NCBI GenBank assembly: GCA_019787685.1
Contig: JAHNUO010000051.1
Span: 46,676-110,675, forward strand
Origin: Chiua virens
Taxonomy: Eukaryota; Basidiomycota; Agaricomycetes; Boletales; Boletaceae
DNA length: 64,000 nt
Direction: 5' to 3'
Below the pieces are notes generated by a model. That model saw nothing but the letters and a program-made list of their open reading frames with translations, made no database searches and was not told the DNA's origin. Shown in pieces: positions 40,092-51,779 of this stretch (the stretch's first letter is position 1; every line of letters starts with the position of its first letter). Position numbers and translations under genes: made by a program.

Positions 40092-40684
40092 TAGTGTTTT
40101 AAAGTCTGATCTGGTCCAGTTTTCCATGGTCCAAATAAGGCCACCAGACCAAGACCAGTCCTAGAAAGGTCCTGGACCCTTGCAACCACAACTGGACTGA
40201 AAACAACCAGGCCAAAATGGTCTTTTGATCAGTTGCAACCAGTTGCAACTGGTTTTGTGCACAACCGGTCTTTTGACCCCTTTTCCATGGAATTCATGAT
40301 TGGTCATGGTGAAATGAAATATACTATGGAACCCTGGATACCTACTGACCCTTGGAACACAAGATCTGGATCACAGGATCAAAAGATATGGCCATTTCCG
40401 AGTGGCATGTCTGTCAGAGGGGGTCTCAACTTGGTTTGTGCTGTAGAAATTCAAATAAAATAGCTAAATTTCTGAGAATATTGTGGGAGGTATCCATGGA
40501 TAGGAGCTAAAGACTGGTCTACTAAAGGACCAGTTGCGACCAGTGTTTGACTGGTCTTTATTTTTTCAAAATCAAGGCAACTAGCAACTGGACTGGCCAG
40601 CAACTGGATGCAACTGCAACTACAGTCCATTTGCCTACCAGTCTGTTCCAGTCCATTTGCCAGTCTTTTGAGAAATCCTAGACT
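40092..40684 (-). mobile_element. hAT-MITE-1 copy E, left end truncated
   Basis: Begins TAGTGTTTTAAAGTCTGATC and follows the family, inverted, to GAGAAATCCTAGACTA, where the terminal GGACTTTGAAACACTA is missing. Length is about 593 bp. Confidence 0.7.
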
Positions 40685-40910
40685 AATTCAAGAGGAAAGT
40701 CACCATCAGGTAAAGTGAGGTATGCCAAGCAAGCAAACACTGACCTGATAATTGACTGTAGAATATATGATAAATCTCTCTCATGCTCTGATGCACTGCC
40801 CCCATCAGGACATACATTTTTGACACATTGAATATTGACAGATCTGGGCCAATCAACTAGTTCATTAGATGCACTTGAACAATGTGGCCACCACCTAACT
40901 TGAAGTCTTT

Positions 40911-43129
40911 GTGAGTTCTGTTACTTTTACCTATACACTCATCATGCTGCACTGTCCAAGCTGTAGGAAAGGTGGTTTTAAGAACCAACATGCTGTCACA
41001 GTGCACATGAGTCAACCTTCATCTGGGTGCAACACTTGGGTTAACAATCGCATACAGTTGCATGACTCTCTTACCCTTTCTAGTTTAGCCAGTTACACTT
41101 GCAGTTACACAACCTCCGACTCTGAATCAAGTGTTGCTCCTATGGATGTTGATCAGGAATTTGATGACCTCAATTCTTTTTTGGATACTACCAAATTCAA
41201 CACTCACAAATACATTCATGGATAAGTTTGACAGGGACAAGTTCAATGAGGCTTGGAAATCAATCCTCTACTATCTGTTTGCCTCCCACAATGAGTGGGA
41301 ACTCTCCCTGTGGCTACTCCACTCAGGAATCAGTATGAAGATAATTAACTCCTTCCTGACTCTGCCCATTGTACATCACTTATATTCACTATACTAAGAG
41401 CAACTGGGCCTGACTGATTGATTTGGAGGTAAAATCACTTGATTTTTCTTTCCATACTGCAAGGGACCTTCATGGATGTGCAGAGCTACTCCCTAGCAGG
41501 CCATGTTGGCATGTGATGCAGATTACTTTCTCACACCCTATGAAACACCCAGTGTTCCTTTAGTGGTGTGATCCTTTGGACTGCATCACATGGCTCTTCA
41601 ACCATCCATCATTCTGAGATCAGCTTGATCTTATTTCCCAGATGTTATACATGTCATCCAACAAACTTGACAGAGTGTACACTGAATGGATGACTGGGGA
41701 GGATGCTTGGCAAATGCAGGTAAGTAATCCCATTGTTAATAATCTCCTTCCAAGTCTGATACTGTGTAGTTGCAGCTTTCAGAAGGCATGACCCTGATTA
41801 GAATGATACTCTTATTGGATAAAATGAACATCATGAATATCTGTGGTGGTGGGGTTGCCCACCTGCTTTTTATCAGCTTGGCAAACATCAAGATGTCAAC
41901 ATGCCTCAAGATTTCATCTAAATCATTCATGCTCACTGCCCTACTTCCTGCTCCCAAATTCATTCACTCAAACATGCACATGCAGGGTGTCTTAGAAGAT
42001 TGTCTTATCCACAATTGTCTCAATATCATTCTCAAACCCCTTAAAAAAGCCATGGAACTTGGTGTCATGCTGTCAGATCCTGAAGGGATCATATAGTATT
42101 ACTTTACTCCAATTGCAGGTTATATCATTGATACCCCAAAGGCTACCATGATCACTTGTGTTGGAGGAAATACTTCACTGGTGACTATGGCAATGTACAA
42201 AGAGTTTGGGGATTCATTCCAACACAAATTGTGGACTGTGTGTATCACATTGGGCAAACTTGAGGTTGCCAAATCCAAGGCAGATCCTGCCAACCTAGTG
42301 GCCTTTTGCTGGGAAGCACAGCATTATCATCTCAATGGGGTAAGTAAGCTGTTTTGGTGAAACTACCCCCTTTCATATCCCAGTGCCTTCATCAGCCCTG
42401 AGCTACTTCACTATCTGCACAAGGAATTTTGGGACCATGGCTTACAATGGTGTCTGAACATCATTGGTGAAATGGAAATTAACTTCTGATTCTCCCTTCT
42501 GTAGCCCACTGTGGGATCCCATCACTTCAAGGGAGGAATCTCAAAACTGAAGCAAGTGACTGGTTGTGTCCACCATGATGTGCAATGCTATATTATGGGG
42601 GTCATTACTAAGTGCAGGCCTACCATATCACCATGCTAACATCCACCTAATTTCTGCTGCCCTCACTGATTTTTATTCTCACAAGCATGCCATACTTGAC
42701 CATGGTGGATGATGCAGCAAAGGGAACAAAGTTATTGATAATTGGTACATCCCAAAATTGGAGCTGATACAAAGTATTATATCAAGTATCAAACATGTTG
42801 GGACCACTATCCAGTGAACTGCAGATACTACCAAACATGCTCACATATTGGAAATCAAGACACCTGTGGGATTGACCAACAACAACAATTACAATCCACA
42901 AATCTGTTGTTATCTTGATCATGCAGAAAAGTGCAGAGCATTCAAGTTCACTACATCATTACATGAGCAGGAGATCATCTCAGATGAAGATATGCAAGCT
43001 TTACTAGACAATGGAACATCAGAAGACAGAGAATCTCATGACCATGATAAAGATAACACCATTCAAATACCCCAACCAATGGGTCTTGCACATCCAAGCA
43101 TGGATTATTTTGCCATTTTGGCACTGTAG
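40911..43129 (+). pseudogene. Plavaka-type transposase, decayed
   Basis: Starts with a C2H2-like unit (MLHCPSCRKGGFKNQHAVTV...H) and an acidic segment. Next are YYLFASHNEWELSLWLLHSG and MKIINSFLTLPIV (41265-41380), VYTEWMTGEDAWQMQ, an intron (GTAAGT at 41720 to TTGCAG at 41775), then LSEGMTLIRMILLLDKMNIM and VAHLLFISLANIKM (41770-41900). LLPAPKFIHSNMHMQGVLED, MYKEFGDSF, YHLNGV, FWDHGLQWC, GGISKLKQVTG and NNNNYNPQICCYLDHAEKCR lead to 42900. This order is that of the Agaricomycete Plavaka transposases (remembered family pattern PLLISLANI). Stops (GII*YYFTP, NF*FSLL) and frame changes show it is dead. Terminal inverted repeats were not found. Confidence 0.75.
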
Positions 43130-43285
43130 GGAATAGGTATTCCCTGTGCTTGCATAGCACTTTTCCATACCCTGCTGTCTCCTGATCCCAATTCTAATCT
43201 GTCTGCTTTAGGGAATAGGTATTCCCTGTGCTTGCATAGCACTGTTCCATACCCTGTCATCTCCTGATCCTGATCTGTCTGCTTG
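43128..43285 (+). repeat. 82-bp direct tandem duplication
   Basis: AGGGAATAGGTATTCCCTGT at 43128 is repeated at 43210, and the following CTTGCATAGCACT.TTCCAT, ACCCTG and CTCCTGATCC are shared. It starts just at the end of the Plavaka relic. GGGAATAGGTATTCCC is itself a 16-bp palindrome. Confidence 0.75.
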
Positions 43286-44751
43286 CCCAGACTCATTAAT
43301 ATCACTCATCTGCATGCTCATACTCACCTAGAGCTACGTTTTTCACATTTATTTTATGCTGTTTTATTTTATTTTGTTATGTTTCACTTTATCCATACTT
43401 AGCACTCACAACTCTTGCAGGGTTAGTGAGTCTGGTTCCGAGATTTTTAGTCTAATCATACTTACTGAGGACAAGTCTGAGGGTATTCCTGAGGACTATA
43501 AAACACACTATGTTGACAAACTACCGTAGCTTTCACCTGTGTGCATCTGTCTCACATCATTTTCAGTTGATATTCATTTTCTCTCATTTTCCTCATGTTT
43601 TCTCAATCCAGATCCAGACTGCTGTGACTGCTTTTCATCTATTTTAATCCAGATTTGCCTCAGATTCATTTTGGACCACTAAAAACCCCATTTCTCATCA
43701 TTCACCAACTCAGTGTAGTCCCTGGGTCCAACAGAATCACATTCCTTCACCCCCTTTCATTCTATTTCAATCCACCTGAGTATTGAAACAACCTGGAACA
43801 AAACTAGACTTGTTAAAGTAGTTGGTTGAGTGAAGAGCGGATTCAGTCCAGTGAGAGGTGAAAACTCCAAGAAAACTTTGTTAAAGTCCTCTGGCTTCAA
43901 TTCATGGGGTTTATATACTACATGGATGTTGGAGTTCTAATCTGAGTATGAACTATGTAGATAAGCATATTGTATCCTATTGGATGAAAAGGTGTGAATA
44001 GATATGAGTCATAGATAAGAGCATAGCCTTGCACTGCCATGATGAGTCAGTGATAAGGAAAATGAATAGATAGAAGTGTAAGTGTATGATATTGTGGCAG
44101 CCAATAGGATATGATCCCTTGGACAGCCTTGACATGAGGCATTATTCTTAGAAAAGATTGAAAGTGTAATCTGTTAAGGGATGAAATGTTGGAATCATAA
44201 CAAGTATTGCACTTCAGCTGATATTAATTATCTTTAACTGGAGCCCACTGTGAGGGACTTCCAGAAGTTGGTACAGACAACAACAACCCATCCACTCATT
44301 ATTCACCTCACTCACAATACAGCTTCGCTCTACTTCTCAGAAATTTTTTGCCTCAGTTAACATCTCCTTGCATAGCATTGCCATCCCTATTGAACCCTGC
44401 ACCACTACCCTTCTGCTGTTGCAGAACTCTAAGTGATGTGAGACAAGTCAGATGACACACCTATCATGGTGCATGACAACTTGCACCACCATCTGAGTCG
44501 TTACTATGCCTATACTTGGATATCTCCTACAGCTGCCCTTTTGGACTGCCTCTAGTGCCCCACATTTTGATGCAACCATTCCATCACAGCTACCTTCCTT
44601 TTTAAAACACGTCAATTAGTTAGCTACAAGCATCAGACTCACAGACACACAGAAAATTAATACAGCAATCTGGTATGCCTACCCAGAAGACACCAAGCTA
44701 TGGCAGACATCACAGCAAGTACTTGCAGCACAGCCAGATTGGTTAGCATTC

Positions 44752-45219
44752 ATGGTGGATGTCCAACACTGGTACTTGTCATATGATGATGACTACCCAT
44801 TTTACATTCCAGAACCAGCCATCAACATTACTGCCAACCCCATCCTTGCCTTAGTATTCACCATGTTAAATTTAGCAGACCACACATTGCAGAATGACCC
44901 CAATCAGGTCTATTTGGGAGCAGTAGCATGTGATTCTGAGCAATCTAGTAATGTCTCAGTCAAACCTATCTGTGCTGATCCTTTACCTCTCACAGCTGTT
45001 AAATTTGTGGCATCATGTGCCAAAACCCAGGAGCAAGATGAACCAGATTGCCCCAACACATCTCATCCACTTTCACTTCCCTCATCTGAGTCCTTCTCAG
45101 ACAAGTCATCACTTGACTCACACACACCATTTTGGTCATCAATGCTAGTATCCACACTCCCAATCCAAACTGCCTCAAGTTTGCCATGTCTTGTCATACC
45201 AGCACTCACACAAATTTAG
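44752..45219 (+). CDS. open frame of 155 codons, unrecognised
   Basis: Reads MVDVQHWYLSYDDDYPFYIP near the start, then a Ser/Pro-rich tail. There is no known domain, and homopolymer-poor composition is its only support. Surrounding sequence 43300-44750 and 45220-45770 shows no other gene that I can recognise. It may be a chance ORF. Confidence 0.2.
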   Translation: MVDVQHWYLSYDDDYPFYIPEPAINITANPILALVFTMLNLADHTLQNDPNQVYLGAVACDSEQSSNVSVKPICADPLPLTAVKFVASCAKTQEQDEPDCPNTSHPLSLPSSESFSDKSSLDSHTPFWSSMLVSTLPIQTASSLPCLVIPALTQI

Positions 45220-45782
45220 CTGAATTCAATACCAATAATACAACAATCCAAACCACCCTCACATGCTTGTTCTCCTCAAGCACAATCTCTCTGCCACCTG
45301 ACATACTTGTCCATACATCAATCTGGATGTTCTTGGGTTCATCACCACGACCCATCCAACTGCCTTTACTCTTTTTGGATACATCACAACCTGACTCATC
45401 CACCCCATTACTCTCACCATTGACCACACCTGCCATGTCACCATCTCTGCATGCTGCATTGCCACTCATCCATGTGTCACATTTCATACCACTGCACAAT
45501 ATGATGCCAGCACCAATCTCACCTATCCAGCTGCCCTCTCACTCACCTGGCTTAGCATGACCACCTTGTTCACCATACTCGCCTCCAGACAACATGATCA
45601 TTTCATTATGACCAGATTCACCATTGTCACCATCCGTTTGTGATAACAGCACACCATTGCTGAAAACATCTATCTGGATAGCTCGGATCACACTGGATCC
45701 ACTACCACACATGTCATGGCCATACCCACTGCCCTCATTCAAGCTGCCATTGCCACATTTACAGCCACATTGGATGTGCACT

Positions 45783-46443
45783 TAGTGCTGTGCCAGCCTG
45801 GCCTCAAGCTGCCAAGCCGGCTAAGCTGAGCCCCAAAAAGCCAGGCCAGGCTGGGTCATTTCAAGGGGCTTGCAGGGGCTCAAGGCCTGGCCTGGGGATT
45901 CATGAAGCCTAGGTCAAGCTGGGCCGAGCCCACATTGTCGCATCATCTATGTGTTGTGTTCATTCCCCCCCTCTCTCCCCTTTCACCTGCACATTAGCTT
46001 GTACCACCACCTGGATATGATGATAATGACAACAACGAACAAGACATATGTAAACACAACATGTGAACAACACAACACATTGTTGCATCATCCATGTGCC
46101 ATGTTTGCCCCCCCTCTCTCTCTCTCTCCCCTTCCACCCACAGGTCAACTCATACTGCCACCTGGATGTGATTTCAGTGATGAACAGACATCAACACGAC
46201 GTGATGACGATGCAACACATTGTCACATTGTCCATGTGTTGTGTTTGCTCCCCCCCTTCTCTCTCTTTTATCCACATGAGTAAGCCCCAGCTTAGGCCCA
46301 AGCCCCAGCTTTCAGGCTGGGCTAGGCCCCCATCAGGGGCTTTTGAGGGCTTGGGGCTTAGCCTGCAATTTTATAGGGCCTAAGCCCCCCTAAGCCAGGC
46401 CCAAGCTGGGGCTTTCAGGCCAAGCCAGGCTGGCACAGCACTA
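45783..46443. mobile_element. hAT-type non-autonomous element 2, perfect 8-bp TSD
   Basis: Begins TAGTGCTGTGCCAGCCTGGC and ends AAGCCAGGCTGGCACAGCAC followed by TA, terminal inverted repeats of about 20 bp. TGTGCACT stands on both sides (45775-45782 and 46444-46451), 8 of 8 identical, as for hAT. The ends are GC-rich with many GGGGCTT/AAGCCCC blocks. The centre (45940-46280) holds two to three copies of a ~140-bp unit with (CT)n runs and CATGTGTTGTGTTTG-type blocks. No ORF of note. At 661 bp and with a perfect TSD it looks young. Confidence 0.85.
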
Positions 46444-46524
46444 TGTGCACTACACCAGTTCAATCTGTTTGGGACCAGATATCAATACCATGCTACATAC
46501 CCTTCAGTGCATTTCCCACCTATC

Positions 46525-46990
46525 ATGAAGTGCATACATCACAGGTGTGTTTGCTGCATGGGTCCTCCTCATTGCAGCCACTCTTGTTGTCCTCATCCTT
46601 CTTCAACAAACCACCATCTCTGCATTTATGACCATATCTGCTAGTGAGGATTCATACCTTGCTGGGTTAATCAATTTCTGGCTAGTTGTTGAAGGTACAC
46701 ACACTTTTCTGTGCAATTCCTATGCACCATGAAGTGTGCACATTGCAGACACCTTTGCACTGGTCCCGGGCCTCATTGCAGCCACTCTCGTTGCCCTCAT
46801 CCTTCTTCAGCAAACCACCCTCACTACTATCAACCTCATCCCTCATTTCCACAACCATGCTACCACCTATTTTGTCCAGACCACTGTCCCTGTATTTATA
46901 GCGATATCTGAGGATCTGTACCTTGCCAGTTCAATCGGTGCTGAGCCAGTTATTGAAACTATGCATGCCCTTTGCCACTTTCCCAATCTG
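46525..46990 (+). repeat. diverged ~205-bp tandem duplication
   Basis: CATGAAGTGCATACATCACA...CTCATTGCAGCCACTCTTG at 46525-46600 recurs as CATGAAGTGTGCACATTGCA...CTCATTGCAGCCACTCTCG at 46730-46800, followed in both by GT.CTCATCCTTCTTCA.CA and later by ATATCTG.TGAGGAT. The second copy has about 60 extra bases in the middle. No gene can be assigned. Confidence 0.5.
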
Positions 46991-47214
46991 TTTCCCTCTC
47001 TCTTGATTTTATACTAATGTGTGCATGTTTTTGTTTCAGTTTATATCTCAGCTGTCTTTGCCCACATTGGGTTTATTCAATGAGCTGGCTAACACTGTTT
47101 GGTCATGTTTTCCATTCAATCCGGCAATCTGATTGTTTCTTTTTTGACTATCATTGAGATGCCCTCACCCTTTCTCCACAGCATTATCCAGATGACTGGG
47201 AGGTCATGAGACAT

Positions 47215-47823
47215 TGTTACAACTTTTCTCTTTTGCCTTGTCGACTCCATTTCCCAATGGACTCTTACCTAGCTCTTCCGCTCTATGACCCACTCCCCGT
47301 ACTTGCGGAGATCATATCGCTCCATAGCATGGTAGCTTCTTGGTTCCTTGATCAGTCGTTGTTGCATGACTCCCTCTTCTCACAAAGTGTCCCCACTTCA
47401 CCTTTGTTCCCTTTACTTAGTTCTTCCCTTCGTTGGAACACCCCTTTATATCAAACATATATAACTCACAGCGATACTCCCTCTCTACCACTGTACTTCT
47501 GTAGTACACGCAATCTAGCAAGTATCACTGCTCCTCTTTGGGCTCTAAGCCAACCTCGTCGCTGCGACCAACGTCCAGCATCTCGGTCCACCCCGATCAC
47601 AAGGGGAAGTCTCGGTCCTTCGGGTATAGATTCCCAACAGGACGCTCTTAGGCAACGTCCTAAGTTCTAACTCGTCTCACTGGTAGCAACTCGCTGACCA
47701 GTAACCCTCCTTGAACTCTACAGCGCGCCACATTACCAAGTGGTGGTTGTTTGAGTTATCGCAGCCGCTTGGTACTTAGCGCCTTTGCATCTACGCTAGG
47801 CCCTACCCGGGACTACCGTAACA
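47215..47823 (+). mobile_element. Gypsy-2 solo LTR with GACAT target duplication (young)
   Basis: Starts TGTTACAACTTTTC and ends CGGGACTACCGTAACA, 609 bp. GACAT at 47210-47214 and 47824-47828 are identical. It contains TATATCAAACATATATAACTC as the likely promoter. It keeps many CpGs (GTCGCTGCGACC, GGTCCTTCGGG) that are mutated in the copies at 406, 28043 and 38051, so it is the youngest and best template for the family. Confidence 0.9.
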
Positions 47824-47989
47824 GACATGGCCTACCCAGGAGAGGGGTCTATATGACCACCTTGGTTTCTATGCACATATTTTTGCATTTTCATGATTTC
47901 AGGCTCATGTATTGTTCAGTATTCAAACTTAGCATGTGTGTACATTATGTGACCAACTGAAGACAGTTGGCATCCAAGTTCCCCTCAGG

Positions 47990-48715
47990 TATAGGAGTTA
48001 GATGCTCCTTACAGTTGCAGGATACCTTTTCCTACTCTCCATCATATCCTATTACCTCCCATCTCATCTGCTATCAACTTCATGCCAATCCAATTTTATT
48101 TCTAGCATTTACAGATCATGCAAACCCAATCCAAGTCCAATCCAAGTCAGCATGATCCAATCCAGTTTCATTGTATGTATTCTGCCTCATCTGATTTCAC
48201 TTGGTCTATTCAATTAGGCCTTATTAAGGTCATTCCTATCACAATATCTTCCTTTCATTTCGTTATCTACAAAGTTTGACATTCCTCTTCTTAAATACTC
48301 ACCCTATGTACATCAATCCCATATACTTACCTAGGGTCAAATTGCCTTTAACAGTCCTGGGTTGTGCCCAGGACTATAAAACCATGTTTTATAACATTAA
48401 ATATCATCTTTCTGCATTCAGGAGATTACCTGTCTACTCTCCCATGTGTGAGTGGGCTGGATATCCTTTCTTTTGCCTTGACCTATTGTTCCTTCACATC
48501 TCATCTACTTAAAATCAATCCTCTCATCACCTCGACTCCACCCAGATACTTTCCATTGACTGCTTTTCATTCCAGATTGTTCAGCAACTTCTAGGACTTA
48601 TAGACAAACCAATATCCTTCAATCCTTTCGAGTATAACCCCCCTTGGGACAAACCTATTGCCCCACCTTTCTTCTCATCACCTATTATTAGTTTTCTACA
48701 ATGTGCAAAATCCTA
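47990..48715 (+). repeat. element X copy 2 (uninterrupted)
   Basis: Contiguous version of the repeat whose other copy is split by the solo LTR at 38051-38806. The junction TTCGTTATCTACAAAG...TTGAC is continuous here. Similarity to copy 1 fades after TTTTCTACAATGTGC near 48710. No protein recognised. Confidence 0.7.
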
Positions 48716-49038
48716 CATGACAGACACACAGAAAAGCCATGCATCACACCATCACTATCACTATCCAATCCTGTCATTCACAAATCATCATCACTGTGCT
48801 GCTAGCACCAGTCATCATTGTTGTCCCTGTCATTTTTGGGTCATCGTCACAGTGGAGCCACCATTACTCTTGTTGGGGTTTTTATCATCTCTGGCACTCC
48901 TTCATATCCAATTGTCACAATGTCACTATCATCACTCTCATTGCCATCATCATCTCTGTCATCATATCTGACCCCCTTGTTGTATCTGAAGTCCATCTGC
49001 TGCCATCCACAACTGTCATGGTGAACCACTAATTGCAT

Positions 49039-49600
49039 TGAGTGTTCTAAAGTCTGGTATGGTCCTGTTTTCCACAATCCAAATAAGGCAACCAGTCCAC
49101 GACCAGTCCTAGAGAGGTCCTGGGCCTTTGCAACCGCAACTGGACCAAAAAACACCAGTCCAAAATGGTCTTTTGACCCCTATCCCGTGGAAACTATGAC
49201 TTATCATGGTGCAATAAAATATAGTATGGATTCCTGGCTACCTACTGACCCTTGGACTATATGATTTGGATCACAGGATCAAACAATATGGCCATTTCTG
49301 GGTGGCATGTCAGTCAGAGGGGGTCTTCACTCAGTTTTTGTTGTAGAAATTCAAATAAAATACCTAAAATTCTGAAACTATTGTAGGAAGTACCCATGGA
49401 TAGGAGCTAAAGACTGCTCCACTAAAGGACTGGTTGTGACCGGTCTTTGACCAATCTTTTATTTTTTCAAAATCAAGGCATCTAGCAACTGGACTGGTCA
49501 GCGACTGGAGGCAACCACAACTGCAGTCCAGTTGCCTACTAGTACAGTCCAGTCTAGTTGCCAGTCTTTTGAGCAGTCCTAGACTGGACTTCAAGTCACT
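49039..49600 (-). mobile_element. hAT-MITE-1 copy F with perfect 8-bp TSD
   Basis: Begins TGAGTGTTCTAAAGTCTGG and ends TGGACTTCAAGTCACT, inverted relative to copy A, 562 bp. AATTGCAT at 49031-49038 and 49601-49608 is identical on both sides. This is the clearest evidence in the window that the family belongs to the hAT superfamily. Confidence 0.85.
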
Positions 49601-50513
49601 AATTGCATCCCCACACACATCAGGCTGACTGGGGACAGTCAGCATCTAAAGTCCCCATTGTTGTAAATCTGAGATTTGAGTCAACTCATATGGACTCAAT
49701 ACAGTAGATTACATAAGCAGACCTTACATTGGTCATTAGCTACTGTATTTACTATAGTGACTGCAGTATAATTTTCTACAGGTTATGAGCCCTCCTAGCA
49801 CCTGTTAGCTCACTCACCTGATCTGAAAATACCAAATGGACTTTTTCAACACCATCGAGCTCTCCCCAGATGGAAGTAATTGGTTGGATGGACTGTGAGA
49901 ATACCTTGATGGATTCGTCCCAACCTCAAATAGACAGCTCACCACAACAGTGAAATTCATTTTAGTTTCAGGAATCCCAGATTCTATTCTTGGAGGTATG
50001 CTACACCTCCAGACGGCACACAATATCTACAGCTACTTAATAAATTGATTTGGAAGTCCAACAATACTCTACAACAAAGCATGCACAGCCACAGAACCTG
50101 TGAACAAGTGTGACAAGTCGAAATGGAGTTAGAAACTCCTAAAAGGGAGAACAGTGAAACCAAGAGAGCTGAGAGTGTTGCAAGCCCAGATACAGACTCA
50201 GATATCAATGGGGAGGTTGATGAGATGTGTACAGGTACAGAGGATGAGGTGGAGACCACCAAAAAGTCACAAATGATGTTGATTGAGGGAGAGAGTATGA
50301 GCACAATAATACACAAACAATCGATAGCCACTGATGACGAAAACAAGCAATACAACAAAACAGTCAATAAGGACTTACCTGAAGGTCCTTGATAGCCGAC
50401 TCCACCAATCTGCAGTCCACTAGGAGGACAGAGCAATAAAACAACAGTACAACAACACACAATTGTCAAGCACATAAAATGAGTTGGCTGACAAGTCATT
50501 TATACTAGGTAAT

Positions 50514-51604
50514 ATGGCACCTGATGAACATCATCAGTACATGCTGAACAACTCACCTGAACCGCTGAAACCACCTGACGATGTCACACAACAAGAGCAT
50601 GAACCCCCAAGTGTTCAGCTTGAGGGGGAGCAGGATGGACTTGCAAGCTGAGATGTTGAGGGTCTTAGCGATGAGACAGGTGCATCAGCAGTATCCATAG
50701 GCAACTTGGAAGCTAAGAAGCAACCAAAGAAGCCATAGAATGCATCAGAATGGGAGTGCAAATGCACAGAGCCAAGCAGGAGAGAGAATTTACCTGAGAG
50801 AGCTCCAAGCGGCAATGCATGCATCACAGGTGACGTGGTTGCACCAGACAGTCCCAGGGACTTCCAAGATCACCTTGAAGTTGCAATGAGTCAATCCGGT
50901 GGACATCTGAAAGTGCGATATTGAGATAGAGAGATAGGAGAAGGAGGAGGTGAGTAGACCAGTTCAGACAAAACAAATGACCTGGACAACAAATCAGCTA
51001 TATCAGCAGGCTTCCCAACTCACCTGGAATGTTCCCAAAGTGACAGAACAGAGCACTTCATCAAAATGAAGGTGCTATGTTGAAGAAACTCGCCAGGAGG
51101 CCAGATAGGCCAGAAGATTGAATGTCAAGATGACGAAGGTAATTGGGACCCCAGATCGTTAGAGACAATGCCCCTAGAGCACCCTAGAATGTGCCACAAG
51201 CAACAAGAGCAAGCACTTCATCAAAACAAAGGCCCAACATCAAAATAGAGGTTCAGAAGGGCAGAAAAAGGTCCAATCGACTGTGGGAGATGTCAAAGGC
51301 AAAGCACAGCATCGAAATGCACCATTTCTTACCCCCTCTGCACCTTTGTTGTAGCTTCAATGGCAATTAGCCTCTCCTATGTTCTGTCTTTGTGAAAGAT
51401 CAGTGTTAATGAGGCCACAGAGTGGTTTAGGCTGCCCAATCTTCAAGCTGCTATAGCTGACTTCCTACAGTGTGAGGCACTCCACAGTGATGACTTTGTG
51501 CACCTGGTTGGTAGGCAGCAACATGGATCAATGCATTTGGACCTACCATTCACAGAGCTACAAGTGTGGTACAAAGTGTGGCTCCATAATAGTGCCATCC
51601 ATGG
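50514..51604 (+). pseudogene. 5' part of a split transposon ORF
   Basis: The recognisable block is RLPNLQAAIADFLQCEALHS followed by LPFTELQVWYKVWLHNSAIH (51430-51600). It matches the region just before the P.QT...PP....G.yD segment found at 55580-56115. Upstream, from ATG 50514, a frame reads MAPDEHHQYMLNNSPEPLKP...HEPPSVQLEGEQDGLAS, then TGA where an arginine is plausible. That part is acidic and may belong to the same gene, but this is uncertain. Coding similarity stops near 51604, where the Helitron/satellite insert begins. Confidence 0.45.
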
Positions 51605-51613
51605 TAACACTGA

Positions 51614-51642
51614 CGAGGCATTTCACCCGAGTCGTTGCCTCG
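51614..51642 (-). other. GC-rich hairpin near the Helitron 3' border
   Basis: Perfect 7-bp stem CGAGGCA (51614-51620 as read on plus) and TGCCTCG (51636-51642) with a 15-nt loop, in otherwise CpG-poor DNA. It lies about 10 bases from the point where the split transposon ORF resumes on the left. Helitrons end with such a hairpin about 10 nt before their 3' terminus. The usual CTRR terminus is not obvious, so this is only a candidate. Confidence 0.35.
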
Positions 51643-51779
51643 CAAGGTTATTTTTTTGGGTTTGTAAAGTTTGAGTAGGTAGTGGATTGTCTGAGTCAAG
51701 GTAAATTATGAGCAAGGTTTTGATTTACTTGAGTATTCAAGTATGTACAAAATTCAAATGTAGACTCATGTAGTTCAAT

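Noticed and set aside
50123..50392. Acidic 89-codon plus-strand frame
   Set aside because: No domain or neighbouring exon supports it; composition alone is not enough.
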